DNA from: Cepaea nemoralis
Lineage: Eukaryota; Mollusca; Gastropoda; Stylommatophora; Helicidae
NCBI GenBank assembly: GCA_014155875.1
Contig: JACEFZ010025088.1
Coordinates: 1-64,000 of the forward strand
DNA length: 64,000 nucleotides
Reading direction: 5' to 3'
In this document: positions 10,530 to 21,588 of the stretch, one piece after another
How the letters are laid out: the number at the start of each line of letters is the position of its first letter
How positions within the stretch are numbered: position 1 is the stretch's first letter
The notes under the pieces: generated by a model
What the model was told of the DNA's origin: nothing
Seen by the model: only the letters and a program-made list of their open reading frames with translations
Databases searched by the model: none
Program-made: the position numbers and the translations under genes

Positions 10530-13143
10530 TTGTTGTAGGCATGGTCAGGTTCATAATTTTAGTAATAATTCTGTTGTCAGTTTTTAGTTGTCCTTGTGAA
10601 ATGACATGACCCAAAAATTCAATTTCTTGTAGGCCCAATTCAACTTTGCTTGGTTTGACAGTGAGACCGAAGAGTCGTAACCTATCGAAGACATGTCTGA
10701 GTTTCAGTAAGTGTGTTGTCCAGTCATCTGTATGGACACAAATATCATCTATATATGTCACCGTATTCGTCACTCCATGTAGTAAATCTCTAGTTAAGCG
10801 TACGAAAGTGGCAGGAGCTTTACGAAGTCCGAAAGGAAGAAACCGCCACTCGTAAAGACCTAACGGTGTTGAAAATGCAGTAAGATGGATAGATTGAGTC
10901 TGCATAGGGACCTGCCAATATCCCTTAGTAAGGTCTAATTTAGAGAAGATTTTGGAGGTGGACATATCAAGAATAAGATCTTCGCAGGAAGGAATTGGTT
11001 CTGCGTCGATCTTAGTGACATTGTTGAGTTTCCTATAGTCCACACAAAGACGAATTGTGGAGTCTTTTTTCTTGACTAGGACGATTGGAAAGGAGTACTC
11101 AGATGTAGATTTCTGAATGATCCCACTAGCTTCTAAATTAAGAATTTCCTTATTTAGACTTTCTCTATAGCTGAGTGAGATAGAGTACGGCCTGCATTTG
11201 ATAGGCTTAGAGTCCGAAAGAAGGATGGAGTGCTCGATCCTGTCCGTCCTACCTGGAATGTCGGAAAATATGTCCTTATATTCCGTCACTAATTCTATTG
11301 TCTGTCGTCGTTGCTCGTCTGTTAGTCCCGTTTCTAATCGTATACAATCTAATGTCGCAGTCTCGTCTACAATTGGAACAGGTAGTTCCATCCCGTCGTC
11401 GTCTATCTGATTCAGTACGGTGGTGGTGCTAAGTGCGTTTTCTGTATGCTCACTAAGTGTATGGATATCGTCGGCTTTGCCAGTCTCGCTAACTAGTGTA
11501 GTTGCGTTGTGTATGTCTGTCGTCTCATCCATAGGTGTGGGTGCATTGTGTCCGTCTGTCTCTAATTCTGTCTCTTGTCGTGAAAAGTAGGGTTTCAACA
11601 TGTTGATATGAAATATCTTTAAGTGTCCGTTTATCGATATTTCATAATCGACATCTGAAATTTTTCGTACCACTTTGAATGGCCCTTGCCATGAGGTCAA
11701 TAATAAATTCCATTTGTCTGGAAGTAAAAGCAGTATGTCTTGATCTGGTTCAAGATTAATAGTTCTCGCACCCTTATTTGCGTATTGGCGGTAGATTTGA
11801 CCCTTCCTCTCCAAAGCTGCCTTGGCTGTGATACATGATTTCATAATCTTATCTCGTGTCTCTGTTACCATTTCATAAGGTGTTTTAGGGGTTGGAATTT
11901 CAATCGAATTAGTTACTACCTGGTGATAAATTGTTAGGGGTCCACGTGGGTTAGCCCCGTATACTAATTCAAACGGTGAGAACCCCGTGCTTGAATGGGG
12001 AATCTCCCGATAGGCGAACAGCACTGTTGGTAACAGTGTATCCCATTCAGCTGGGTTTTCTGCTGTCACCTTAGCCAGCTTTAGGTCTCCGTTAATTTTC
12101 TCTACTATTCCATTGCTGGCTGGATGATAAGCTGTTGTAAAATGCTGTTTAATCCCTAACATTTTCGTAAGGGCTTGCGTTGCAGCCGATATGAATTGGG
12201 TTCCACGGTCGGATAAGATGGTACGTGGAAATCCGAATCGTGAGAACAAGTGTAGAAATACATTGGCAACGTCTTTGGAGGTGATGTATTTCAAAGCTAC
12301 TGCCTCAACCCACCTTGAACATAGGTCTACCATAGTTAAGATGAAGCGATTTCCTTTGCTGGACACCTGGTTCAGGGGTCCAACAATATCTACAGCCACA
12401 CTCTCAAATGGCCTAGAGGCCAGTGTTGAAGGTTGCACTTCAGCTGTAGGATGTTTACCCTTACGTACTAGTTGTTGACAGACATTACATGAACGACAAA
12501 ATAGTTTTATGTCATTACAAAAACCCGGCCAATAAAAATGAGCCTGAATTCTGGCCCTGGTTTTGTCGTATGCAAGGTGACCAGCAAACGGTGACTCGTG
12601 TGCAATCTTTAGCACAGTTTGGCGGTGTTGTACAGGTAACACCGTTTGCTGAATCTCATGGTTGCCAGTTGTATAATAACGAGTAAGAATACCATTATTA
12701 AGTCTAAAGAACCATGATGCGTTCTTTGTTACTTTGGCTTTTTCTTTTAACAATTTCAGATATGGAGACACACTCGGATCAGCTTTTTGCTGGTCTATGA
12801 ACTTTTGTCTGGTGGTATCATCCGTGCTAGTTGGTAATAGCAACAGTAGTCTTTCATCCTGTAGTGTGTCTTGGTGTTTAATAGTATCTGCTCTGGTTGT
12901 TGCATTAGCTGCATTTAATTTTTCCCATGCAGCTATTTCTTCGTTAGTGCAATGTTTCAGTTGGGGTAAGCATCCCAAAATTAAATCAGTACAAGGGGTA
13001 TCTAAAATCGCACATGTAAAGGTACCAGAAAGGAAAGGAGTGTTAATACGGGCTCTTGCCAAAGGGTAAATTTCAATATTACCCGAAAAGGTTCGGCATT
13101 TGACTGAGTCACCTGTATAATCATTTGGATTCACCAGTTCCTT
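10513..13143 (-). CDS. pol: Ty3/gypsy pol with order protease-integrase-RT
   Basis: An 873-codon open frame on the minus strand. After the rest of an aspartic protease, the integrase zinc finger occupies residues about 179-216 (HESPFAGH...CRSCNVC). The integrase core follows with D249 (VAVDIVGP), D309 (ILSDRGTQF) and E345 (GIVEKING), then the GPY/F-like LTSWQGPFKVVRKI near 480. The reverse transcriptase comes after it (residues about 610-860: RLCVDYRKLNN, FSKLDLTKGYWQVP, LPFGLRKAPATF, TYIDDI). Ordinary Ty3/gypsy elements place RT and RNase H before integrase; this copia-like order is the mark of the Gmr1-like group. The frame ends early in the RT connection region and RNase H is missing. An in-frame TGA at about 13144-13146 separates it from gag. 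Confidence 0.92.
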   Translation of the reverse strand, partial: KELVNPNDYTGDSVKCRTFSGNIEIYPLARARINTPFLSGTFTCAILDTPCTDLILGCLPQLKHCTNEEIAAWEKLNAANATTRADTIKHQDTLQDERLLLLLPTSTDDTTRQKFIDQQKADPSVSPYLKLLKEKAKVTKNASWFFRLNNGILTRYYTTGNHEIQQTVLPVQHRQTVLKIAHESPFAGHLAYDKTRARIQAHFYWPGFCNDIKLFCRSCNVCQQLVRKGKHPTAEVQPSTLASRPFESVAVDIVGPLNQVSSKGNRFILTMVDLCSRWVEAVALKYITSKDVANVFLHLFSRFGFPRTILSDRGTQFISAATQALTKMLGIKQHFTTAYHPASNGIVEKINGDLKLAKVTAENPAEWDTLLPTVLFAYREIPHSSTGFSPFELVYGANPRGPLTIYHQVVTNSIEIPTPKTPYEMVTETRDKIMKSCITAKAALERKGQIYRQYANKGARTINLEPDQDILLLLPDKWNLLLTSWQGPFKVVRKISDVDYEISINGHLKIFHINMLKPYFSRQETELETDGHNAPTPMDETTDIHNATTLVSETGKADDIHTLSEHTENALSTTTVLNQIDDDGMELPVPIVDETATLDCIRLETGLTDEQRRQTIELVTEYKDIFSDIPGRTDRIEHSILLSDSKPIKCRPYSISLSYRESLNKEILNLEASGIIQKSTSEYSFPIVLVKKKDSTIRLCVDYRKLNNVTKIDAEPIPSCEDLILDMSTSKIFSKLDLTKGYWQVPMQTQSIHLTAFSTPLGLYEWRFLPFGLRKAPATFVRLTRDLLHGVTNTVTYIDDICVHTDDWTTHLLKLRHVFDRLRLFGLTVKPSKVELGLQEIEFLGHVISQGQLKTDNRIITKIMNLTMPTTKKFIP

Positions 13144-14805
13144 TCAAAGACCAATAAGAGTGCTCCCACTGTCCAGCAAACATTGGCATGGTATTTCGTT
13201 GACCATTGCATTGTGGAACACCAAATTGCCTCTGGAGGCTAATGCTGCATTTACACTCTCAGTGGAGAATGGTACTGTATGTCCACATTCTAATTTTCCG
13301 TCTGCATGGAATTGGTGACATCGCTCACAACTGTCAAAGCTTAATATATCGTTTACACAACAAACATCTTCAGATTGGTTAAATGGTAATACATTCTCGA
13401 CCTCACACTCAGTCTCACTACCACTATCAGAAGATGTATCAATTAACACTGCACTGTTGGCCTTCATTCGTTGGCGGCCCAGGCACTTATTTGAATAATG
13501 CCCGTAGCTAGAACAGAAGAAGCATTTGACTGCACGCCTGTATGCAGTTCTCTTGTTTTGTTGCTTCTTAATGACCATCTCAAGATGTGTCGGATAGTTT
13601 GGTGATTTATCACACATCGAGTAAGTATAATGAAAAAGTTGGCAATACACACATTTTGGCAATTTTTGATCTTTCTTGTCGACTCTCTGAAATGGTTTTT
13701 TATTGCTACGATAGCTTTTAGGTTGGTCCTTAACAAAAGAGACTATTTCAGAGTCGATACTTGCTGTTTTAAAAATATCTCTATTTGAGGAAAAATATGC
13801 AGAGCCTTTCTTTTCAAATTGTTCTATGGTCTCGATGTCTGACTGCTGAAGGAATTTAGCGAAAGGAGATGGTATTGTGGATATGACTTTATCCATGGCT
13901 ATTAAATTTTTAAGTTTTTCAAAGTCCTTTCCTATTTTTGCTGCACTAAGCCATCTATTTAGTACGCTTTGGACATTCGAGACATAATCGATGAAAGTCT
14001 CACTAGGTTTTGGTTTTAAATTTGAAAACTGTACTTGATACCCAGGGGCATCAAGTAAGAAATGTTGCATTATCCTATCGTGGATGTACTGATAGTTAGA
14101 TCTAAGATCAGTTGGTATTGATTCTATCACTTTAAGGGGCTCCCCACTAAGGTTCTTCATGTAAATCATAGCCCACATATCGATTGGTACTTGGTGGTAT
14201 TTCAGCTGATATTCGACATTTTCTGTCCAGGCTGATATGGAGTCTTCTTTACAGAATGGCTTAATAATATTTTTATACTTATTAAATTTATTTTCTTCTT
14301 GCTGACTCTTTAGTTTTGTAGCGGAGATCTCTAAGTGTGAATCTACATCCATACCTGTCATTTTTAACTGTGTCTCTGATTCAACCTGTATTTGTTTTTC
14401 TTTCACTCTTGCCATTTCAACTATCTCTCTTTGTTTTAGTTCTCTCTCCTGATCTAATTGCTTTTTCTTTAATTCTTTTTCCTGATCTAATTGTTTTTGC
14501 TTTACTTCTAATTCTTTTTGTTTAATCTCCTTCTCTTGTTCTAATTGTTTTTGCTTAATCTCCTTATCTTGTTCTAATTGTTTTTGCTTTAATTCTATTT
14601 CTTTTTGTTTTGTTATCTCAGCTAGTTCCTTCTGGTGTTGTCTTTCTTGTTCTCCAATCTCCTTCTGATGTTGTCTTTCTCGTGCACGTTCATCTCTCTC
14701 AGCATCTTTTGCTTCCCTAAATGTTTGATCAGCATATTGCTCTAATTCCTTTCCTGTGTATTGTAATGCCTTGCCTGCTTCTATAAATTCAGCTAAAGTT
14801 TACAT
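13144..14805 (-). pseudogene. gag: Gypsy element 1 gag plus protease start
   Basis: One frame from an ATG at 14805 to the TGA at 13144, broken only at codon 2 (TAA). It begins TLAEFIEAGKAL, runs through about 130 residues of charged Gln/Glu/Lys-rich coiled coil, then a gag core (ISAWTENVEYQLKYH onward). Zinc-binding motifs CVYCQLFHYTYSMC and CFFCSSYGHYSNKC (CX2CX4HX4C) follow. It ends in the protease active site LLDSGST. The TGA follows six codons later; the homologous element at 40-42 kb has a sense codon there. A gag-pol fusion read through TGA is conceivable, but the stop sits inside protease, so mutation is simpler. Confidence 0.87.
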
Positions 14806-15904
14806 GTTGTTGGGTAATTAGCTAGAGTTAATAGGCACTTAAATATTTACTCACTTATTTATATTAGATATGTTAAGTTTTGAAATCCCTGTGTATAACA
14901 AATATACTCTTAGATTACACCCTGAAAAATGGATCACAAAAAAATATACTAATAGATCACACCCTGAAAAAGAGATGCATTATTAATCATATTGCATTCA
15001 AAATACTTTGGGTATACTCATCTTAACATTCCAGATCAATCAAGTACAATCGTTTGCCACCTCAGGTCCAATCGTTTGGCACTACGACATACAGCTTGCG
15101 TTGTTCTTATAAACAGCTGTTGTTCTCCCTGGTTTACAAGAGCAGTAATAATTAACCAATTGTAAACGACATATGTCTCTAGACAATTTTGTACAATCAC
15201 ATGCCCCCGGACAACACAATGTAGTATAATTAATATTAAATGTCAATGTCCTGTCTTCGTTCTAACGTCTTCTGCCTTCCCTAACTAATCTTGTTTAATT
15301 TATGGAAGTGTTGTGCAGACCGAGTCTGATTTGCATAGCGAAAGTAGTGCCATCGTGACAGTAACAAATAGAAAAGGTATACAAATAATTAAATAAATGC
15401 TTTGAAATAAATATAAAGGTAATAATAATGTTTAAATAAATAAATATATTCAATAAATAACTTATATGAACAGATAATATTTGATATAAGTCAAAGATTC
15501 AGGCGAGCAGCCGTTTGGCGATTTGTAAACAATCTGTCGCTGATTGCAAATAGCGTAAGGCAGCTGTTTGTCAGTCGCGATACGTCACAGGCACAGCGCT
15601 ATTTTTAGATTGGAAAAATCGATATTGTTGTCGGCTCATTTTGTTTGTGTATCGCTCCGCCGTGAATCATATTTGATAAATACTCATAAATAAATAAGTA
15701 ATTATAGAAATAAATGATACAACACTATAATAATAATACTTACAAATCAGAAGAAAACATATTCATAAGTCACAAAACAATTCAATAAGCATAAATAAAC
15801 ATTCGGTCACGATGGGCACAGCTCAGCTCGCATCTTGTTCTAGTCTGCACACGTCATTATTCACTAACATAAATTAAACCCTGTGATTAACTGATTAAGT
15901 CCCC
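14806..15904. other. Leader/flank of gypsy element 1, no gene seen
   Basis: AT-rich. A short tandem pair containing CACCCTGAAAAA lies at about 14910-14975. On the minus strand this should hold the 5' leader and 5' LTR of gypsy element 1, but no copy of the 9864-10503 LTR in matching orientation is visible. No gene is supported. Confidence 0.55.
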
Positions 15905-16195
15905 GCTAATCACTGGTATCATGAAGGCTAATAGACTACAATGGCTGGGGCATATAGAAAGAATGGAAGATAATAGGGAAACAAAACTCGCTTACACTCA
16001 GGAAATAAATTATCGTAGACCCCGAGGTAGACCAAGAAGGCGGTGGAGAGATAATACATGTACAGACCTACAAGCACTTGGAATCAACGACTGGCAAGAG
16101 AAGGTCCACCAGAGAGACGAGTGGAGACGGATTGTATTTGCAGCAAAGAACCTCAATGGCTCGGAACGCTAAAGAAGAAGAAGATTAACTGACAG
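15905..16195 (+). pseudogene. LINE 3' fragment (post-RT C-terminal region)
   Basis: Encodes RLQWLGHIERMED, then RRPRGRPRRRWRDN and WRRIVFAAKNLNG, the C-terminal signature of a jockey-like endonuclease/RT LINE, with stop near 16170. An (AAG)n tail at about 16172-16185 marks the 3' end. It is severely 5'-truncated, as is typical for LINE insertions, and lies 40 bp before the inverted LTR. Confidence 0.8.
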
Positions 16196-16234
16196 TAATA
16201 CTATTTTAGAGCCGTGGGTGAGTGTTTTCACTTC

Positions 16235-16868
16235 TGACACCACTTTTATCCTAGCCTGTCATCAAGCGATGCTTCAGGCATTACGGGATAAACTTCTCTC
16301 GCACCACACAAAAAGATTGTAAGTCGTACGAGAGGAATTGATTACACATTTTATTGCCACTGGCTCTTTACATTACATCAATGCACAAAACGGTCGCTAT
16401 TAAATCACACATGAATACACAGAATTGCCTATCACTAGTCGTTTCCTAACCCTACTGCTAACTCTATCTACTCGGCTAAAGAAACACGCATCGATGCTAA
16501 ACGATGCGCTCGCTACGAAGTCTGTCCCCTGTCTGACCATTCTTCTCCGCGTGACTACACAGCACGCCGCGGGACCTTGTGCGTACTTCGGCTTTTGCGT
16601 GCTGCATCACTCAGCACGCTTAGAGTAGCCGTCTACTCTTGAGTGGCATTCCACTTCTCCGTGTCTATCACGTTGGCGTGAATATGCCGTGACCAGAGTG
16701 CTTACTCTCTGGTTGACACCTCCGTGTCTCATGAGAGAACTATTTGATAGTTCCCCTTCCTATCACCTACCCTGCCCTCATGTAGGGGCACTGGGTTATC
16801 TCTAATCTACTTGAGGTAGACCACTCATTCAGGGTGGTCTTCACTCCTATATAACTGAGTCTTTGACA
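16235..16868 (+). mobile_element. LTR of gypsy element 1 family, inverted copy
   Basis: 634 bp from TGACACCACTTTT to CTTTGACA, reverse-complementary to 9864-10503 and highly similar. No 5-bp TSD is visible around it. It is either an independent solo LTR in the opposite orientation or the product of an inversion involving gypsy element 1. Confidence 0.8.
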
Positions 16869-17050
16869 TACATCTCTTTTGTTTTAAAAAAGGAGTTTGT
16901 AATACTGTCACTTGTCGTCCCGGGAGGAACGTGGAATCAACAAGCACACCTTTAAGCTTATTATCTTTTGGGATTATTGACTGACTTTTGTCTACACTCC
17001 TCCCTTCCATCTTCCATTCCATATATCTCTTTCTTTCTCTCTCTCTCATA
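16869..17050 (-). pseudogene. LINE-1a family endonuclease fragment
   Basis: On the minus strand this encodes KLKGVLVDSTFLPGRQVTVL and PFLKQKRC, overlapping by about 77 bp the sequence at 8056-8132 and extending it 5'-ward. A CT/GA-rich stretch precedes it at 17030-17050. The inverted LTR abuts its 3' side at 16868. Confidence 0.75.
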
Positions 17051-17690
17051 GTCCTTCATTACATATTCCGACAACAGTTTCCTTCATCAATTAATAAAAT
17101 ATTTATTAATAAAAACTATGTCTGGTGTATGTATGGACTGTGTATATGTAGTTGGTAGTGTATTCTATTGTTGGTGCAAGAATGAACTCGGAATGTCTAG
17201 TCTCCGTATCACATCTCGCCCAGTCACACGGCCAAACCACAGGACATCAACATATAACAGGACAGGTCTCACCCTGGATGTTCCGTATGCTTGAGTCTGG
17301 AGGTAAATCCGTTATTGAACGAAAAAAAAACTGTTCACCACTGGATCACCGTAAAGTAACAATATTCCAGTTAGTCTATGACTTCGCCCGAGTCTGCTTC
17401 ACGAAGTTAATAATCCAACACCGGAAAAACCACATCACCACAGTCCAGCATATTGTATATATCGACTATCAATGTTCTGACTGGTCTATTGTTTCTTCAC
17501 TATGAGTCTACAGTGTAAACGTATGTAGTTTTATTTGGTTTTGCTTTCCGCAAGATTATCTTCCTTTTTCATTGTTACTTTGGTTATCTGGATATCCTTT
17601 TCTTCTTTTTCAGAGTTCATTTAAGGCTATATTTTATTTCGTCTCACTATTTGACCCTGTCTATGTTCTTCCTTGGTTTATTGAGATATT
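17051..17690. other. No recognisable gene
   Basis: Mixed-composition sequence. A 117-codon frame at 17152-17505 has no recognisable motif and is not supported as a gene. Confidence 0.5.
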
Positions 17691-18612
17691 AGATCTCCGC
17701 CCAAATGAAATGCCTTGAGTTTATCAACAAAGCTTTTTCTGTACACAAGACGTATTGGTCTATCTTCTCTGATAGGTCAGGATGGGAATTGGAACCTGTG
17801 AGATGTATAGTAAATCAAGTGATATGCTTCTGCCACTTAATACTACTTATGTAAGTGCCCTTCTCCAGCCGTAATGAAAAGGCTTCCGAAGGATACACTC
17901 ACATAAGACATATGAATTCACCAAAGTCTAAACTATTCAATAATAGAAAGCAATGGTAAACGCTATGCACCAACATCTAATTCCCTATGCTAATATTATG
18001 CTAATATTAGTTTACCTTATTTCTTCTATTATCGTCCCGGAATCGAAATTAATAATTAAGCACATCGGCACTAATATCCCATTGCCGTAAACAATACGGG
18101 ACTATAATTTCTTTTCCACACCTGGGATTAATAGATATCTCTGTCCAGTTTGGAACACACACTAAAACAGAAAACCCAATTTCTACTATTTATATCGAGT
18201 GGCCCATCCTCCGTTATTGTTTGATGTTCATACCTCAACACTCGTCTCTTGACGTATCCTGCACCTCAAAAGGCGGTGAAATCACGTAGTGATTAGTTGC
18301 TCGTTTCGTTCCATTCTTACGCTGTTTCCCTGGGTTCCCCTTAAGCTAATACTTCAAAGCGTCCGAACCAGTTGATCGCCTTATCCGTTCATTTGTCCCC
18401 AACGCGATCTCCCCGTTTCCCGTGTCCGTCCGATCAGATCGTCAGGCAATGACCTCTGCGAACACCTGTATCCTATTTTTATATCCGTCGGTCAATGATC
18501 TTTAATTTATCCTCCTCTCAGACTGAAGTACACGATTGTTAACCCTCCTCCTACATTGCAGTTTTATAAGTAAGTTATCAAGGAATAACTAAACTGCAGT
18601 TTTCCCGTGACA
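17691..18612 (-). mobile_element. 3' LTR of gypsy element 2 (inner edge only)
   Basis: On the minus strand an LTR-like TGTCACGGGAAAACTG starts at 18612, directly after a polypurine tract. The outer edge cannot be placed because no second copy was found upstream of gag near 21.6 kb; the left coordinate given is a guess. The region has TATA-like and mixed sequence but no coding signal. Confidence 0.5.
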
Positions 18613-18626
18613 TAGGCCCCCTCTTA
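18613..18626 (-). promoter_or_regulatory. Polypurine tract of gypsy element 2
   Basis: AAGAGGGGGCCTA on the minus strand lies immediately 5' of the TGTCAC LTR edge. This is where plus-strand DNA synthesis is primed in LTR retroelements. Confidence 0.7.
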
Positions 18627-18685
18627 AGAGAGTTGACCGCTTCGACTCTTCATCACTGTAGTTTTGATTCCTATGATCCTCCAAC

Positions 18686-18850
18686 CTATTCCTCTTCCTC
18701 TGGAGATGGATGTCTTGATAAGAAATCCGCTCCTACATTCTCCTTACACGGGATTTCTTCCACTGTGAAGTTGTACTGCTGCAGCAACACCTACCATCAC
18801 ATCTACCGTGCGTTGAGCTTCTGCGAAGTAGCTATTAACCTCACGTTTTA
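18686..18850 (-). pseudogene. RNase H C-terminal remnant of gypsy element 2
   Basis: The minus strand reads LLQQYNFTVEEIPCKENVG followed by ADFLSRHPSPEEEE and a stop at 18686. This is the classic end of the Ty3/gypsy RNase H domain (xxVxYxPGKxNxxADALSR type). It is followed within 75 bp by the polypurine tract and LTR. In conventional gypsy elements integrase, not RNase H, is the last pol domain, so the position supports a protease-integrase-RT-RNase H order here too. Upstream (18851-18936) is degenerate and the RT itself is deleted. Confidence 0.82.
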
Positions 18851-18936
18851 CTGATATGACTGGATCCTCACATGGCTCACCTCCTCATCCAGTAGGCGAC
18901 CTAATTGACACCCTACTATACTACTCATGACCGAAA

Positions 18937-21588
18937 CTAGTGTTGGCACATCGCCCCTGTACGTCCTGTCGACCTTCTTTCGTCTTGCGTCAACGACGGC
19001 TCACAATACAGACGGATTGTCCCATCCCGATTGTAACACTGCCTCCATATTCTCTTGGTTTCCCCTGGCTTTGCCTCTGGGGATGTTCCGCCTCGTCCTC
19101 GTTGGACCGAGTCGTCTTTCCCAAACCTCCCGGACTTGTGCTTCCAGGACCATCTTGGGCGATATTGGATTTGGTCAGCCAATCTTCGGTTGGAGTCCTG
19201 AGTATCCCGCGTCTTTCCCGACGTTACCCACCCCTTCTGAACTTGGTTACTAGTGAAGGTTTCCCTCTTGTCCTTTCCCTGACGTGTGATTTCCCTCCTC
19301 CCGTCATTAGGTAAATCTGACCTATCACGTACTGTCCTATAGGTCCTCCTATGTTGTACTGGCGATCTCTGGTCTTCGTCTGGAACTGTAACCGTTTTCT
19401 TAATGGCTGCCATCACTATAAAGTGCGAAGCTTTACTCTCGGATCTCTCCTCATATTTCTTAATGAGATGTCTAGGGAGATTTTTCAGTTCTTCCCCGAT
19501 CCGGATTTTGTAGATGTTTTTGGACACCACCTTTTCCACAGGATAAGGTCCTTTCCATCCTACTTGGAGTATATTGGTCTCTGCTGGACCCCACACTTCC
19601 ACTTTAAGAGCTATTTTACTCTTAGTCCACTTGTTGGGTGGTGCTTTCTGGCACTCTGAACAAGATTTCACCCACCGGCGTACATCTCCGGTCATTCCTG
19701 GCCAGCAATAATGGCCGGAAATCTGCTGCAAGGTCTCTCTGACACCCGTATGTCGATTCTCGCCTGTGATGTGTCCACTCTGAAGAATGTGAGGACGGTG
19801 GGTCTCTGGAACCACCCACTGCTCGTGCAGGTTGTCTCCCCTCCCAGCTCTCCGATAGAGTAGTCGATTCTTCAGAAAGTACTGTCCTCGTTCTGGTGGC
19901 TCAGCACTTCTTTGCAGCTTCCTGTAGCAAGGACGCAACGTAGTATCCTTCCTCTGGGCAGTATGCAATTCTCCTATCTCTGAGTTGTCGCATAGTGTCT
20001 CTGCCTCTTTTTCCTTCCCTTGAGATCCACTGGCTACTGTTCCCTGGTGGGCTGGCTGTTTGGGCATCCCCAAAAAGACATATTTCGTGCCAATGATCAT
20101 GGGAAATAAGGAGTCAGATAATACAGCAGCTGGAATAATGCCCGTGACGTACCTGGATTTAATCTCCACCTTGGCGATTGGCAGCGTCATGGTAACAGCA
20201 CTCCTCATTGCCGGCTGTATTTCTATGGTCTCCCCTGTAAGTTGGTCTGGGCTTACCAGGCTGGCATCTATCACAGCTTCCCCATCCAAACCTGAATCGT
20301 AGAGACAAGCCACCTGCTGGCCATTGACTTCAATCAGTTCGACCACAGGTGGTCTCTCTTGGTCCTGAGTGTCTTTCATCTCCTCGACCTTTTCCTGGCA
20401 TCGGCAGTCCACAGTAGTATGTGTTTTCGACCTGCAGTGTGTGCACCATTTTCCCTTCCAAACTTTCCGTGTGCTTTCTTTGTTCAGAGCTTCTCCGCCG
20501 ACTTCCCCCTTGTCGGTGATCACCTTCTTATGAATCACTTGGCATGCCGCGAAGTGATAACTTTTCGGTTTCGATCTGCAGTCCTTGGTGTTATGAGAGG
20601 GCACCTTGCAGATTGAACACCACTTCTCGGACCACGGTCGTTTAGCTGGAGAATTCGAGGTGTTCTGGTTTCCTTCCTTCACCTTCTCTGAACTCTCCTC
20701 TGTGTGCTTTATATAAGGTTCCACTTTTTCTCCTTCCCAGTTCTTATGTTTCTTTTTCTCTTGTTTCTCCTGACCTTTGGTGGGTTGTATATTGGTTTCT
20801 TTAGCTTCCCTATGGACTTCTACGAATCTTTCCGCCAGCTTATTCACAACATCCAGCCGTTCCGCCCCTTGTTCTCCTAAAAATGTCTTCAGTGGTTCTG
20901 ACATTTGCTGTCGCATCTGGTCGACCACCATGAGCTCTTCCAAACTATCATAGTCCCGCTTGAACTCTGCCAAGTCCATCCATTTCTGGAGATATGATTT
21001 CAGCCTCAGACTGTAGGCGGCGAATAGCTCTCCCGGCTCTCGTCTAGACGATCTAAACTTCTTCCGATACGTTTGTACTGTGACTTCATAATGCTTCATC
21101 AAAGCGGCTTTTAATTCCTCGTAATGATTTTCTTGTCCTGGAGGTAGGCGTGTGTAGACCTCGTAACCCGACCCTCGTAATGCCTGGGATAGTTTAAGAG
21201 CCCACCGGCTTCTATCCAGTCCCATAGCGACTGCCATGGCCTCGAACCGATCAAAAAACTGGTATATCTTCTCTTTACTTTCATCAAAGACAGCCAAGGG
21301 AAACTTCATGGCATGGTAACCATGTCCACTCATGTTGAGTGAACCGTGGGAAATGGATAATCGTTCTGCCCCGTCAGTTTCTCCCTTCGTTTGTGTCTTG
21401 AGCTCCAGTTCTCGCATGCTGTATTCATGTTCCCTTATCTTGTTGGCTTCCTCTGCTTGCAACCTCTTGTTGTTCTGTTCCAGTCCCAGTCTCCTGGCCT
21501 CCTGTTCCATTTCCAGTTTCTTGGCCTCCTGTTCCATTCCCAGTCTCCTGATCTCCTGGTATGGGAATGTGCCATTCTGTTCTTCCAA
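18937..21588 (-). pseudogene. Gypsy element 2 gag-protease-integrase polyprotein
   Basis: An 883-codon open frame on the minus strand. It has a Gln/Glu-rich coiled coil, a gag core of the FFDRFEAMAVAMGLDRSRWA type, and two zinc knuckles (CSICKVPSHNTKDC and CTHCRSKTHTTVDC). The protease (ACLYDSGLDGEAVIDASLV) is followed directly by an integrase zinc-finger region (HITGENRHTGVRET...CSECQ). The integrase catalytic core is missing: the sequence jumps from QKAPPNKW to a C-terminal VGWKGPYPVEKVV tail. The last ~120 residues are low-complexity and probably out of the original frame. There is no ATG (the first codon is TTG just after a stop). It is a deletion derivative, not autonomous. Confidence 0.85.

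Noticed and set aside
9864..16868. Treating 16235-16868 as the 5' LTR of gypsy element 1
   Set aside because: It is in the opposite orientation, so it cannot be the regular partner LTR without a rearrangement.
17152..17505. 117-codon plus-strand frame
   Set aside because: No recognisable domain, ordinary length for chance, next to retroelement debris.
18937..19253. Last ~120 codons of the element 2 frame as a functional C-terminal domain
   Set aside because: Low-complexity polar sequence after a deletion of the integrase core; it probably lies out of the original frame.
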